A DNA stretch of 46,230 nt from JBMNKL01 sp050261495 (GCA_050261495.1 JBLNDI010000019.1:1-46230), one strand, 5' to 3'; numbered from the stretch's first letter, positions 24,449 through 32,668 are shown. Numbers and translations are program-made. The notes: a model not told the origin generated them from the letters alone.

Positions 24449-25468
24449 TCAGGGTGCGGTCAGGCAAGAAATTGCATACGAGATGATGCTTTCCGCACCC
24501 ATGTTCAAATTCACTCCTTTTTCTGTCAGACCGTCGAAACATCCCCCGGTATCCCTGTCGATGAGGGACAGTCCCATGGAATTATTTCCGGTATACCACT
24601 CGCGGCAAATTGCCGCTTTTTCCATGTATGTTTCTTTTCCGGTCGCCTTATAAGCTTCCATGTAAGCCAGTGATGTTTCACAGGCTTCAACCGGCTGTTC
24701 GTCAAATTCTGCCGGTACACCGCCCTTTGAAAGCCATCCCTTGCAACCGATGGGCTTGTAAAACCCGTTGGTGAAAGTCAGGCTTTCAAGAAATCCCAGG
24801 CTTTCTGCGGCGGCATCACAGAACTGCTTGTTCCCGGTCACCCGGTACGCGGAAAAAAGGGACCAAGGCAAAACACTGTTGCAATATGTCACAACGTTTT
24901 CAAACCATTTCCATTCTCCGTCCTTGTTATCCTCATAAAGCCGGTAAAGAGACATCGCAATATCCGAAATAATGTTTTTCTTTTCATCATCGTTGACATA
25001 AGCGAGGCCGATAACGGAATACGCCTTTCCTCTCGGGCTGGTTAACGTGGCAACGGACTTCAAAGCTTTTTGCAGCATGTATTTCATATTGTTTTTTACA
25101 CAGGCAGGCGTATTTTTGTTGGAAATGGCAAACCCCAATGCCCAAATACACCTGCCGAAACAGTCTTCCGAGCCTTCCTTCTCAAGCCACTTCCTGTCGT
25201 AGTTCATAAAATTTCTGAATTTGCCGTCTCCATTCTGGGCGTTTAATAAAAACGACGAATAAAGGTAAACCAGGTCCAGGTACTTTTCATCCCTATATTT
25301 TTCGTAAAGCAGGATTGCCATTATAAGTGCCCTTGCATTGTCATCTGTTGTATAACCGTGGGTGGGATCCGGCACTCCGTATTTTGAGTGCTGCAGCATC
25401 CCTGTGTCATCGGTAAGCCTGAAAATGTGATCGTCTTTGAATGATGTGACTAAGCTTGAAGAACCCAT
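24449..25468 (-). CDS. Six-hairpin glycosidase-like protein of the glycan operon
   Basis: About 339 residues. The repeated pattern of helix pairs (YTTDDNARALIMAILLYEKYRDEKYLDLVYLYSSFLLNAQNGDGKFRNFM, GRCIWALGFAI, ACETSLAYMEAYKATGKETYMEKA) is that of an (alpha/alpha)6 barrel as in glycoside hydrolases. HGYTTDDNARAL and EKGVNLNMGAESIISY are the most distinctive segments. I know it only as a partner of GT4 glycosyltransferases, often labelled glycosyltransferase itself. The start at 25468 overlaps the stop of the GT4 gene (TAATG) and has GGTGGG upstream; an ATG at 25492 is less likely. It probably trims or synthesises the same glycan. Confidence 0.65.
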   Translation of the reverse strand: MGSSSLVTSFKDDHIFRLTDDTGMLQHSKYGVPDPTHGYTTDDNARALIMAILLYEKYRDEKYLDLVYLYSSFLLNAQNGDGKFRNFMNYDRKWLEKEGSEDCFGRCIWALGFAISNKNTPACVKNNMKYMLQKALKSVATLTSPRGKAYSVIGLAYVNDDEKKNIISDIAMSLYRLYEDNKDGEWKWFENVVTYCNSVLPWSLFSAYRVTGNKQFCDAAAESLGFLESLTFTNGFYKPIGCKGWLSKGGVPAEFDEQPVEACETSLAYMEAYKATGKETYMEKAAICREWYTGNNSMGLSLIDRDTGGCFDGLTEKGVNLNMGAESIISYAISCLTAP

Positions 25469-26643
25469 TAACCCACCACGTTGTCCATGCATTTTGTTTC
25501 TTCGAGTATATCAATGAATAGCTTTGCATACCGATTTGCAACATATCCCCACATCATGGACCTGCCAAGGTTCAGGGCTCTTTTCTCCATTGCCTTTTTT
25601 TCATCGGGATTTTCGATTACATATCTAATATTCCTTGCCAGCGAATCGGAGTCGGCAAATTCGGCCAGAAGCCCCGTTTGCCCTGAAAGCATTTCTTTTG
25701 CATAGCTGTAGGGGGTGGATACGATAGCCCTGCCGCAGCCGACGGCATAAGCCAACGTGCCGCTTACAGCCTGGTCTTTTCCAAGATATGGCGTCATGTA
25801 AATGTCCGACATTTGGAGATATTGTATTATTTCATCCTTGGTCAGGTACTTGTTTACAAACCGGACGTTCTCTTGTATATCGAGTTCTTCAACCATCCGC
25901 ATGAGCTTTTCCCGGTAAGCTTCGCCGGATACCTCCTTTACGTCGGGATGCGTTTGCCCGAGGATAAGGTATAATATGTTGCCGTATTCTTTTGCGACTT
26001 TTGCGATGGCTTCGATACCATACTCCAGGCCTTTGCCGGGGCTCAGCAATCCAAAGGTGCTTATCACGGTCCTTCCTGTCAGCCCGTGCCTCTCCTTGAG
26101 CCTGTCCCTGGGTTCAAGAATCCTGTAGGGCACGCCGTGGTGTATCATTTCGATCTTGGATGGATTTATGCCATAAGTTTTCTCCAGGACCGGAATCGTG
26201 TTCCTTGCCATCGTGACAACCTTGGCGCTTTTTGCCCCGATGGCTTTCAACACCTCTTTCTGTTTTTGGAGAGGATTCGGAAGGACGGTGTGAAGCGTTG
26301 CAATAAAGGGGACATTGAGGTTTTCAACAAGATCCAGGATATATTCCCCTGCTTCGCCTCCAAAAATCCCGTATTCATGCTCCAGGACAACCAGTTCAAT
26401 GCTGGAATTATTTATGGCTTCCGCCGTCTCCCTGTAGCTTTTTCTTTCATGTTGCCTGAGCTCCATGAGCACTCTTTTGCCGTATTCATAGTCTTTATTG
26501 CTTACGGCTATGACTTTGGGCTTGCCTATAAGCCCTACATTGTCCAGTTCTCTTGCCAGGTCCTGAGTAAAAGTAGCCAGCCCGCACTCTCTTGGCGGGT
26601 AAGTGCTTAAAAAAGCAATATTTCGGCTTCTGTTCGTTGCCAT
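25468..26643 (-). CDS. GT4-family glycosyltransferase
   Basis: A 391-residue GT-B enzyme. The N-domain begins NIAFLSTYPPRECGLATFTQDLARELD, where the donor/acceptor Gly loop is unusual but typical of this subgroup. The C-domain has TFGLLSPGKGLEYGIEAIAKV, the region of the UDP/GDP-sugar binding site, and GKDQAVSGTLAYAVGCGRAIVSTPYSYAKEML, which corresponds to the conserved Glu-containing nucleotide-sugar helix with D or Q in place of the first Glu. AAGGAGG precedes the ATG. It follows the nucleotidyltransferase by 16 bases, which probably makes the activated sugar. Confidence 0.88.
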   Translation of the reverse strand: MATNRSRNIAFLSTYPPRECGLATFTQDLARELDNVGLIGKPKVIAVSNKDYEYGKRVLMELRQHERKSYRETAEAINNSSIELVVLEHEYGIFGGEAGEYILDLVENLNVPFIATLHTVLPNPLQKQKEVLKAIGAKSAKVVTMARNTIPVLEKTYGINPSKIEMIHHGVPYRILEPRDRLKERHGLTGRTVISTFGLLSPGKGLEYGIEAIAKVAKEYGNILYLILGQTHPDVKEVSGEAYREKLMRMVEELDIQENVRFVNKYLTKDEIIQYLQMSDIYMTPYLGKDQAVSGTLAYAVGCGRAIVSTPYSYAKEMLSGQTGLLAEFADSDSLARNIRYVIENPDEKKAMEKRALNLGRSMMWGYVANRYAKLFIDILEETKCMDNVVG

Positions 26644-26659
26644 GAATAAAACCTCCTTG

Positions 26660-27703
26660 TCATACTGCCATGGGATGCCTGGAATTACCGGTTAAAATGG
26701 CGTTGTATTCTTCGGTGTACCTGTCTATAATGCAATTTGACATTATTATTGAGTTGACAATCATTGATCCTCTCCCGACATTTACATTGTTCCATACAAT
26801 ACTTCCCACGATCTTTGCGCCGGCCCCCACAAACGAATTACCGCACAAAACGGTATTCGGGCCTATCACCGCCATATCGCCGATTTCAGCGTGTTCCCCT
26901 ATATAAACGGGTTCGAGTATTTTGGCATTTTGATGTATTCTAGCTGTTTTGTCGATATAACTCCGTCCGGATTTGAAATCAAGGCTGCCGATGCTAAAGT
27001 TTCCGCACAGTATGTCTTTATGGACCGCCAGGTATTTCTTGCAAGTGCCTATATCAAGCCAGTATGAACATTTGTGATATACGGCCAGTTTATATCCTTT
27101 TTCAAGCAGCAACGGATATGTCTCCATTTCTATGGAAACCACCTTGCCGTCCGGGATTTCTTTTATAAGCTCCGGTTCGAATATATATACGCCTGCGTTA
27201 ATCAGGTTTGAATCACTTTCGCCGGGTTGCGGCTTTTCCTTGAAAGCCGAAATATAGCCATCGGCATCACATTCGATTACCCCGTATGCCGACGGGTTTT
27301 CTACCCGGGTGGCGGCTATTGTGGCCAAAGCGCCTTTTTCCTTGTGGAAATGTATCATGTCCGAAATGTCGATATCGCTCAATATATCTGCGTTAAGCAC
27401 GATAAACGTATCGTCGAAAAACTCTTCTGCGTTTTTAATTGCTCCTGCGGTGCCCAGGGGCATATCTTCGGTAATGTAATTAATTTTTACCCCGAATTTT
27501 TTCCCATCCCCGAAATAATCCTTTATTTTATGGGACTTGTAACAGGTGCTGATAATTATTTCATCTACGCCATGCATTTTTAAATTTTCCACGATTCTTT
27601 CCAGGAGCGGTCTGCCCATGATAGGCACCATCGGTTTTGGCAATTCGTTTGTCATGGGTCTCAGGCGTGTACCCAAGCCGCCGGCTAGAAACAGCGTCTT
27701 CAT
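26660..27703 (-). CDS. Sugar-1-phosphate nucleotidyltransferase with hexapeptide C-domain
   Basis: About 347 residues. The N-terminal nucleotidyltransferase domain has the signature LAGGLGTRLRPMTNELPKPMVPI, VLNADILSDID (metal-binding Asp) and GVIECDADGYISAFKEKP. The C-terminal 90 residues are left-handed beta-helix hexapeptide repeats (ARIHQNAKILEPVYIGEHAEIGDMAVIGPNTVLCG). This architecture fits mannose-1-phosphate guanylyltransferase or glucose-1-phosphate thymidylyltransferase-like enzymes. AAGGAGG lies 7 bases before the chosen ATG; an in-frame extension to 27781 has no ribosome binding site. First large gene of the operon behind the CIRCE promoter. Confidence 0.88.
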   Translation of the reverse strand: MKTLFLAGGLGTRLRPMTNELPKPMVPIMGRPLLERIVENLKMHGVDEIIISTCYKSHKIKDYFGDGKKFGVKINYITEDMPLGTAGAIKNAEEFFDDTFIVLNADILSDIDISDMIHFHKEKGALATIAATRVENPSAYGVIECDADGYISAFKEKPQPGESDSNLINAGVYIFEPELIKEIPDGKVVSIEMETYPLLLEKGYKLAVYHKCSYWLDIGTCKKYLAVHKDILCGNFSIGSLDFKSGRSYIDKTARIHQNAKILEPVYIGEHAEIGDMAVIGPNTVLCGNSFVGAGAKIVGSIVWNNVNVGRGSMIVNSIIMSNCIIDRYTEEYNAILTGNSRHPMAV

Positions 27704-27786
27704 AAGCATTCCTCCTTTCGAATACTGCAATGTGTTTTTAGCGTCCATTACATTTACTAAAATTGAGACAGCATAAAACAAGCGCT

Positions 27787-27877
27787 AATTAAGGCGTTAA
27801 TTCAGGCTTTGGTTCAAGCTTTATACCTTGCATGAAACCAAGCGTAAATTAACCGTTAATCAATTAACCGTTAATCA
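27787..27877. promoter_or_regulatory. Cluster of TTAA palindromes around a second possible promoter
   Basis: Three palindromes are present: AATTAA-GGCG-TTAATT (27787-27802) and two exact tandem copies of ATTAACCGTTAATCA (27848-27862 and 27863-27877), each with the palindrome ATTAAC-C-GTTAAT. Between them, on the minus strand, TTTACG (27848-27843) and TATAAA (27825-27820) are 17 bases apart. This looks like a regulated promoter for the glycan operon with operators on both sides; the regulator is unknown. Confidence 0.45.
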
Positions 27878-28035
27878 GGCATAAAATATAATGCCGGCGT
27901 TGGATAATCGTTAAGGCACCGAGATATAAAATTAAAAAAACGATCTTGAATATGAAACAGAAATCAATAAATTTAACCGAACCAGTTGAAGTCCGGGCGT
28001 GATCCTGCGCTATTGCGCGTCAGCCTGGCAGCGTG

Positions 28036-28071
28036 CTACCGGAATAGAGATGTTGTGTTGAAAATAGTCAT
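28036..28071 (-). CDS. 11-codon leader reading frame behind the CIRCE promoter
   Basis: A textbook AGGAGGG (28085-28079) stands 7 bases before an ATG that opens only 11 sense codons (MTIFNTTSLFR) and then TAG. After the TAG the same frame continues open for another 20 codons to TAA. It could be a leader peptide, or the start of a heat-shock gene whose remainder has been lost. Nothing longer starts here. Confidence 0.4.
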   Translation of the reverse strand: MTIFNTTSLFR

Positions 28072-28150
28072 TTTAAATCCCTCCTAATTTTAAATAAATT
28101 TTAATAACTCCGGAGAGTATTAACACCTATTAAAATTAAAGGAATTTACA

Positions 28151-28211
28151 TTAGCACTCGTCAGAATAGAGTGCTAATAAATATATTAGTAGACAATGTT
28201 AATTTTGTCAA
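28151..28211 (-). promoter_or_regulatory. CIRCE operator (HrcA) with consensus promoter
   Basis: TTAGCACTC-N9-GAGTGCTAA at 28151-28177 is a perfect CIRCE element, the HrcA repressor site of class I heat-shock genes. On the minus strand it follows TTGACA (28211-28206), a 17-base spacer and TAATAT (28188-28183), so the operator covers the expected transcription start near 28176. The orientation, the ribosome binding site and the gene order all point to the leftward glycan operon, not to the rightward TraB/GumN gene, which has its own promoter. Confidence 0.93.
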
Positions 28212-28389
28212 GTGTCACGGACATAACTTTGACGCGTCAGCAAATGCCGATTCATCCTCAACACATATGCCGCTTTTTACGGCGTGAACGGCTAACTGTA
28301 TGCGACCTGTGTTTTCATGCGCAGGGAGTGTAGCAAAATACTGTATTACTTAACAATTTGTTGCATCATGTGGAGAAAAAGGGAAATAC

Positions 28390-28418
28390 GTGACTTTAGC
28401 ATATTCTTATTGTATAAT
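28390..28418 (+). promoter_or_regulatory. Promoter of the TraB/GumN gene
   Basis: GTGACT (28390-28395), 17 bases and a consensus TATAAT (28413-28418). The start codon lies about 95 bases downstream of the expected transcription start. Confidence 0.55.
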
Positions 28419-28519
28419 TATTGGGATACCATGGCAATGGGATGCTGCGGAATGATGCATCCTTGATTTTTTAGCCATTGGAAAGCCAGATAATAACTAA
28501 TCAGGAGGAATTGTACATA

Positions 28520-30160
28520 GTGAAATGGAAGAAGAGATCAACCGCCTTGCTCATGGTTCTTGTGATGGAGTTTGCGCTGCAAACAAGCGCACTTGCACAG
28601 GAAAATATCCAAGGAGGCGCCGGATGGGTCGCGGCATTCGGACAGTCGTCAGCGCAAACCCAAGAGATGGAACAAGCCCAAGAGCAAGAACAGGAGCAGG
28701 CCCAGGAGCAGGGACAGCCGCAGAACACGGCTGATCCGGCTCAGGTGGAGCAGCCGAGCGGATGGGCGCTTGAAGGGGTGAACTGGTCGGCTATATACGG
28801 CCTTGCAGACCAGTCCATGTTTTCAAGTTATAAGTCAGCTGCAACATTTGCCGAGCTTTTTGGCATAGCGTGCAATATCTATGAGAAAATAACCAGTAAA
28901 TCCATAGAACCGGCAGAAGACGCCCCATTTACTGAATCGGACGGCCCCGAGGCGAAAGAGGCCTGGACGATAGGAATCCTGACAGACGAAAAAAGTTACG
29001 AACCCAGGAAAACCGTCAATCGTGGGGAAGTAATCTCAGTACTGTTTGATACGCTTGAATCGGCAAATGTTGGGCTTGATTTGACAGCAGGCGCCGGATC
29101 ACAAGCCGGACCGGTTGAATATTTTATATCCGCAGGACTTATCAAAGGCAGGCAGGACGGGCAGCTTGCCCTGGATGAGCCTTGTAGCCGCCAGGAAGTG
29201 CTGGTTCTCGCATGGAGGGTATACGAGTTTGTCGTGTATGAAACCGGCAACGATTCAAAGGGCTTGTTGTGGAAAGCAAGCGACGACGACAGTTCCGTTT
29301 ACCTGCTGGGATCCATCCATTTTGCGGACCCTTCGATTTACCCCTTGTCGAAGAAAATACTCGAGGCATACGATAAGGCGGACTATCTTGTTGTTGAAGC
29401 CGATATTGCCAACCAGGCGGAAGACATCAGGTACATGCAGACAAAAATGATGTACACGGGGGATGATACCCTTGATAAGAATATCCCCAAAGATTTGTAT
29501 GACAAGTTCGTGGAAGTTATAAAGCCTCTGAATATACCTCCCGAGATATACAACAAGCTCAAACCGTGGTATGCGGCGATGCTGGTACAGGGGACCGAGT
29601 TGCTCCAGGGTTCAATCAGCGCCAATATAGGGATTGACATGTATTTTCTTTCAAAGGCAGCCGGAAAGAAGCCGATAATGGAAATCGAGGGCATTAGGTT
29701 CCAGGTTGACATGTTTGATTCTCTCTCTAATGAATTGCAGGTATGGTATCTCGCATCCGCGCTTGCTTCGGCAACAGGCGGCCGGCAGCAGGCGCAGGAC
29801 GGCCGGCAAACCGGGAGCAATCAGCAGGCCGGGGACAGCCGGCAGCAAGCTGTCGGGGAACAATCGCAAGCCGTAATTATTCTCCTGGAAATCCTTGATT
29901 CATGGAAAAGAGGTGATCCGGGGATAATAGAGATGCTGCTGGAATTGGAAGCATCGGCCACGGATGCTCAAACCAGGGAGTTTAACCACATCTTCTGGAC
30001 AACCAGGAATAACAACATGTTTGATAAAACCATGAAATACCTGTCCGACCCGGAAAACAAGACATACTTTATCGTTGTCGGCGCCGGCCATATGGGAGGC
30101 GAGAGCGGCATTATCACGCAGTTGAAGAAATCCGGCATCACTGTGGAGCAGGTGAAGTAG
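28520..30160 (+). CDS. Secreted TraB/GumN-family protein with SLH-like N-region
   Basis: About 546 residues. The GTG at 28520 follows AGGAGGA and gives a clean signal peptide (KWKKRSTALLMVLVMEFALQTSALAQ). A Gln/Glu-rich linker (about 50-75) comes next. Two SLH-like units follow (AWTIGILTDEKSYEPRKTVNRGEVISVLFDTLE and FISAGLIKGRQDGQLALDEPCSRQEVLVLAWRVYE). The TraB/GumN domain spans about 250-546, with the conserved GSIH and VGAGHMGGESGI motifs proposed to bind metal; it is interrupted by a second Gln-rich insert near 420-455. The SLH-like part suggests attachment to the cell wall, matching the CsaB gene in this window. Confidence 0.85.
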   Translation: MKWKKRSTALLMVLVMEFALQTSALAQENIQGGAGWVAAFGQSSAQTQEMEQAQEQEQEQAQEQGQPQNTADPAQVEQPSGWALEGVNWSAIYGLADQSMFSSYKSAATFAELFGIACNIYEKITSKSIEPAEDAPFTESDGPEAKEAWTIGILTDEKSYEPRKTVNRGEVISVLFDTLESANVGLDLTAGAGSQAGPVEYFISAGLIKGRQDGQLALDEPCSRQEVLVLAWRVYEFVVYETGNDSKGLLWKASDDDSSVYLLGSIHFADPSIYPLSKKILEAYDKADYLVVEADIANQAEDIRYMQTKMMYTGDDTLDKNIPKDLYDKFVEVIKPLNIPPEIYNKLKPWYAAMLVQGTELLQGSISANIGIDMYFLSKAAGKKPIMEIEGIRFQVDMFDSLSNELQVWYLASALASATGGRQQAQDGRQTGSNQQAGDSRQQAVGEQSQAVIILLEILDSWKRGDPGIIEMLLELEASATDAQTREFNHIFWTTRNNNMFDKTMKYLSDPENKTYFIVVGAGHMGGESGIITQLKKSGITVEQVK

Positions 30161-30184
30161 AAATTTCGAAATGTCATGCCGTAC

Positions 30185-30294
30185 GGCCTGAACAATCGGG
30201 ATGTATGGCTTGAACGATTGGGACGCATGTTTGACCGTTCGAGATGCACTGCCTGAACACTCAAAACGCATAGCCTGAACGATTGAGACGCACG
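30185..30294. repeat. Five-copy degenerate tandem repeat, 22-base period
   Basis: Five consecutive 22-base units begin at 30185, 30207, 30229, 30251 and 30273, built around GCCTGAACGATTGRGACGCA. The period is exact although the units have diverged. They fill the gap between two convergent genes. No unique spacers exist, so this is not a CRISPR array. Confidence 0.75.
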
Positions 30295-30315
30295 GTACAT
30301 CCGGACGTCTCAATC
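30281..30315. terminator. Possible bidirectional hairpin between convergent genes
   Basis: GATTGAGACG (30281-30290) pairs perfectly with CGTCTCAATC (30306-30315) around a 15-base loop. The 3' arm overlaps the stop codon of the DUF2461 gene. There is no T-tract, so intrinsic termination is uncertain. Confidence 0.4.
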
Positions 30316-30993
30316 AACTTGCTGCGCGGATTCTGCAGCGCGGAAGAATTCGTATATGGGCTTGAGCATCCTGAAATCTTCTTTCAATATGTCTGGCAGA
30401 TCTTTTGAAAATGCAAGCGAATACCCTTTGACGGCACATTCAAAATATACGTTTTTCCTGTCCAGCCACGATTTAATATTGTCCGGCCAACCGGCAAACT
30501 TGCTTTTCTTGTATTTTTCTCCGCCGATACAAAACTTGTCCTGTGATTCATAGCACTCCAGGGCTTTTTTAAAGGAAGGATGCCCGCTTGTTATAAGTTT
30601 TCTCATTTGCGCCATTGTTTCCGGCATTGCACTGTAATAACCCACGCCGTGGCTTGTCCCTTCCTGGTTCAGCTCAAACCAGTAGCATGACGAGGAGGAC
30701 ATCTTTGATTTGTCTCTCAGGAAGACCAACCAGGCATTATCCCTGTACAGGCTCTTGTCTTTCGTGAAACGCGTGTCCCTGCGCACCCTTGAAATCAGTC
30801 TCGACGGCACTGTTATGAATTTTCCGTCTATTTCCGTCATAACTGGCGCAAGCTCACGCACCAGCTCTACGAAAGGCTCGTACACGTATTTCCTGTATTC
30901 GCCCTTGTGGCTGTCGAACCAGTCTTTGCTGTTGATAGCCCGGTTTTCAAAAAGAAACCTGAGCGCTTCTTTTGTAAAGCCGTTGAAACCCAT
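30310..30993 (-). CDS. DUF2461-family protein
   Basis: A 227-residue protein matching DUF2461 throughout: an N-terminal FNGFTKEALRFLFENRAINSKDWFDSHKGEYRKYVYEPFVELV, the basic segment SRVRRDTRFTKDKSLYRDNAWLVF, GVGYYSAMPETMAQMRK and the C-terminal LEPIYEFF-like end. The biochemical role of the family is unknown. It is divergent from the PurF-like gene, with 220 bases between, and convergent with the TraB/GumN gene. Confidence 0.82.
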   Translation of the reverse strand: MGFNGFTKEALRFLFENRAINSKDWFDSHKGEYRKYVYEPFVELVRELAPVMTEIDGKFITVPSRLISRVRRDTRFTKDKSLYRDNAWLVFLRDKSKMSSSSCYWFELNQEGTSHGVGYYSAMPETMAQMRKLITSGHPSFKKALECYESQDKFCIGGEKYKKSKFAGWPDNIKSWLDRKNVYFECAVKGYSLAFSKDLPDILKEDFRMLKPIYEFFRAAESAQQVD

Positions 30994-31150
30994 GCGGCTT
31001 CCTCCAATTCTTTGCCGACATTTTTTATCTTGTATTTTTTACTATACTACTTTTATACCGGCTGTTCAATTATAATCATGGCAACGGAACCGGGCCGCAA
31101 AGGGGGAAGTTCACTAAAACCGAGAAATTTTATTGATTTTTTTAAAATAC

Positions 31151-31178
31151 TTGACACATTCGATTTTAAAAATAAAAT
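31151..31178 (+). promoter_or_regulatory. Promoter of the PurF-like gene
   Basis: TTGACA (31151-31156) with TAAAAT (31173-31178) at 16 bases spacing. It lies about 55 bases before the start codon, in the divergent gap with the DUF2461 gene. Confidence 0.6.
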
Positions 31179-31231
31179 AGAAGTATTGCATGGTTTATCT
31201 GTAGCAAAAATTATTGCGGGATGGGATAATA

Positions 31232-32632
31232 ATGGGCGGATTGTTCGGAGTGGTTTCAAAAAAATCTTGTGTCAAGGACCTGTATTTCGGGACCGATTAC
31301 CATTCGCACCTGGGTACCAGCAGGGGCGGAATGGCGGTATGGAGCGGCAGCGGGTTCTCGAGATATATTCATAATATTGAAAACGTCCAATTCAGGGCAA
31401 AGTTCGAAGGAAACCTGTCAGACATGTCGGGCAGCATGGGGATTGGTTGCATTAGTGATACCGAGGCCCAGCCGTTAACGGTATGCTCCCACCTGGGTCA
31501 TTATGCCATAACGACGGTCGGGCGGATAAATAATTTGAAGGAACTCGTAAAAAAAGCTTTTGAAAATAACAACATACATTTCATGGAAATGAGCATGGGC
31601 GAAATCAACCCTACTGAAATGGCAGCAGCCCTGATCAACCAGGAACAAACAATAAAGGACGGTATTCTGAATGCGCAGGAGCTGATAGATGGCTCCTGCA
31701 CCATGCTGGTTTTAACTTCCGAAGGCATTTACGCCTCGAGGGACAAGCTTGGCAGGACCCCGCTCGTTGTAGGCGAAAAAGAAGGCGCTTTTTGCGTATC
31801 GTTTGAATCCAGCGCATTGCCGAACCTCGGGTACCGCTTTAAATACGAGCTTGGCCCGGGTGAAATAGTATTGCTCACGCCCGGCGGTATTGAGAAAATA
31901 TCCCCGCCGCGCGACAAAATGAGGATATGCGCTTTCCTCTGGATATATTACGGTTACCCGGCATCGTCATATGAAGGCAAGAATGTTGAAATTACACGCT
32001 ATCAATGCGGCAAATTGCTGGCAAGGGACGATAATGCGGAAGTCGACATGGTAGCCGGCATTCCTGATTCAGGAATAGCCCATGCCCTGGGATATTCCAA
32101 CGAATCCGGCGTTCCATATGTCCGGCCTTTTGTCAAGTACACCCCAACCTGGTCAAGGAGTTTCATGCCGCAGAAACAAAGCATCAGGAACCTGGTTGCG
32201 AGGATGAAACTCATCCCGATACCCGACCTGGTTGACGGGAAGAGGATTCTTTTCTGTGAAGACTCAATCGTGCGCGGGACGCAAATGCGTGAAACGGTTG
32301 ATCTCTTATATGGCCTTAATGCAAAGGAAGTGCATGTCAGGGCGGCATGTCCGCCGCTTGTGTTTGGCTGCAAATATCTCAATTTTTCCAGGTCCCGGTC
32401 CGAAAAAGACCTGATCGCGAGGCAGGCAATAACCGAACTGGAAGGGCAGAGGAATCCCCGTCTCGATGAATATGTCGATTCAAAAACCGAGAAATATGGC
32501 CGCATGGTTGATTGTATCGGGAAAAAGCTTAAGCTTACGAGTCTCCGGTATCAGAGCCTGGATAACATGATAGAGGCGATAGGCCTTCCTTGCGACAAGG
32601 TATGCACTTACTGCTGGAACGGCAGGGAATAG
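31232..32632 (+). CDS. PurF-like phosphoribosyltransferase without glutaminase nucleophile
   Basis: About 466 residues with the two-domain layout of glutamine PRPP amidotransferase. Residue numbers count from the ATG at 31232; a TTG 18 bases earlier is less likely. The N-terminal Ntn-hydrolase domain reads MGGLFGVVS, where the catalytic Cys that normally precedes GVV is Phe, so glutamine hydrolysis should be lost. The C-terminal domain keeps the PRPP motif ILFCEDSIVRGT (about 339-350). The four cysteines of the Bacillus-type [4Fe-4S] cluster appear conserved (C233, C380, C458, C461). It stands alone, not in a pur operon. It may use ammonia or serve another role. Confidence 0.82.
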   Translation: MGGLFGVVSKKSCVKDLYFGTDYHSHLGTSRGGMAVWSGSGFSRYIHNIENVQFRAKFEGNLSDMSGSMGIGCISDTEAQPLTVCSHLGHYAITTVGRINNLKELVKKAFENNNIHFMEMSMGEINPTEMAAALINQEQTIKDGILNAQELIDGSCTMLVLTSEGIYASRDKLGRTPLVVGEKEGAFCVSFESSALPNLGYRFKYELGPGEIVLLTPGGIEKISPPRDKMRICAFLWIYYGYPASSYEGKNVEITRYQCGKLLARDDNAEVDMVAGIPDSGIAHALGYSNESGVPYVRPFVKYTPTWSRSFMPQKQSIRNLVARMKLIPIPDLVDGKRILFCEDSIVRGTQMRETVDLLYGLNAKEVHVRAACPPLVFGCKYLNFSRSRSEKDLIARQAITELEGQRNPRLDEYVDSKTEKYGRMVDCIGKKLKLTSLRYQSLDNMIEAIGLPCDKVCTYCWNGRE

Positions 32633-32668
32633 GGGAAATGTTGCGGCGGAATAAACAGGCCGTCCTGT

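Noticed and set aside
24430..24455. Terminator after the glycan operon (ACCC...GGGT followed by TTTTTC on the minus strand)
   Set aside because: The stem has only 4 or 5 pairs around a large loop, too weak to call.
24198..24542. 114-residue minus-strand frame after the glycosidase-like gene
   Set aside because: It overlaps the end of the glycan gene in another frame, has no ribosome binding site, and the remaining part is AT-rich intergenic DNA.
28151..28177. CIRCE as operator of the rightward TraB/GumN gene
   Set aside because: The well-spaced promoter around CIRCE points left, and the TraB/GumN gene has its own promoter at 28390-28418, more than 200 bases away.
30185..30294. Possible CRISPR array
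   Set aside because: The units are contiguous degenerate 22-base repeats with no unique spacers and no cas genes nearby.
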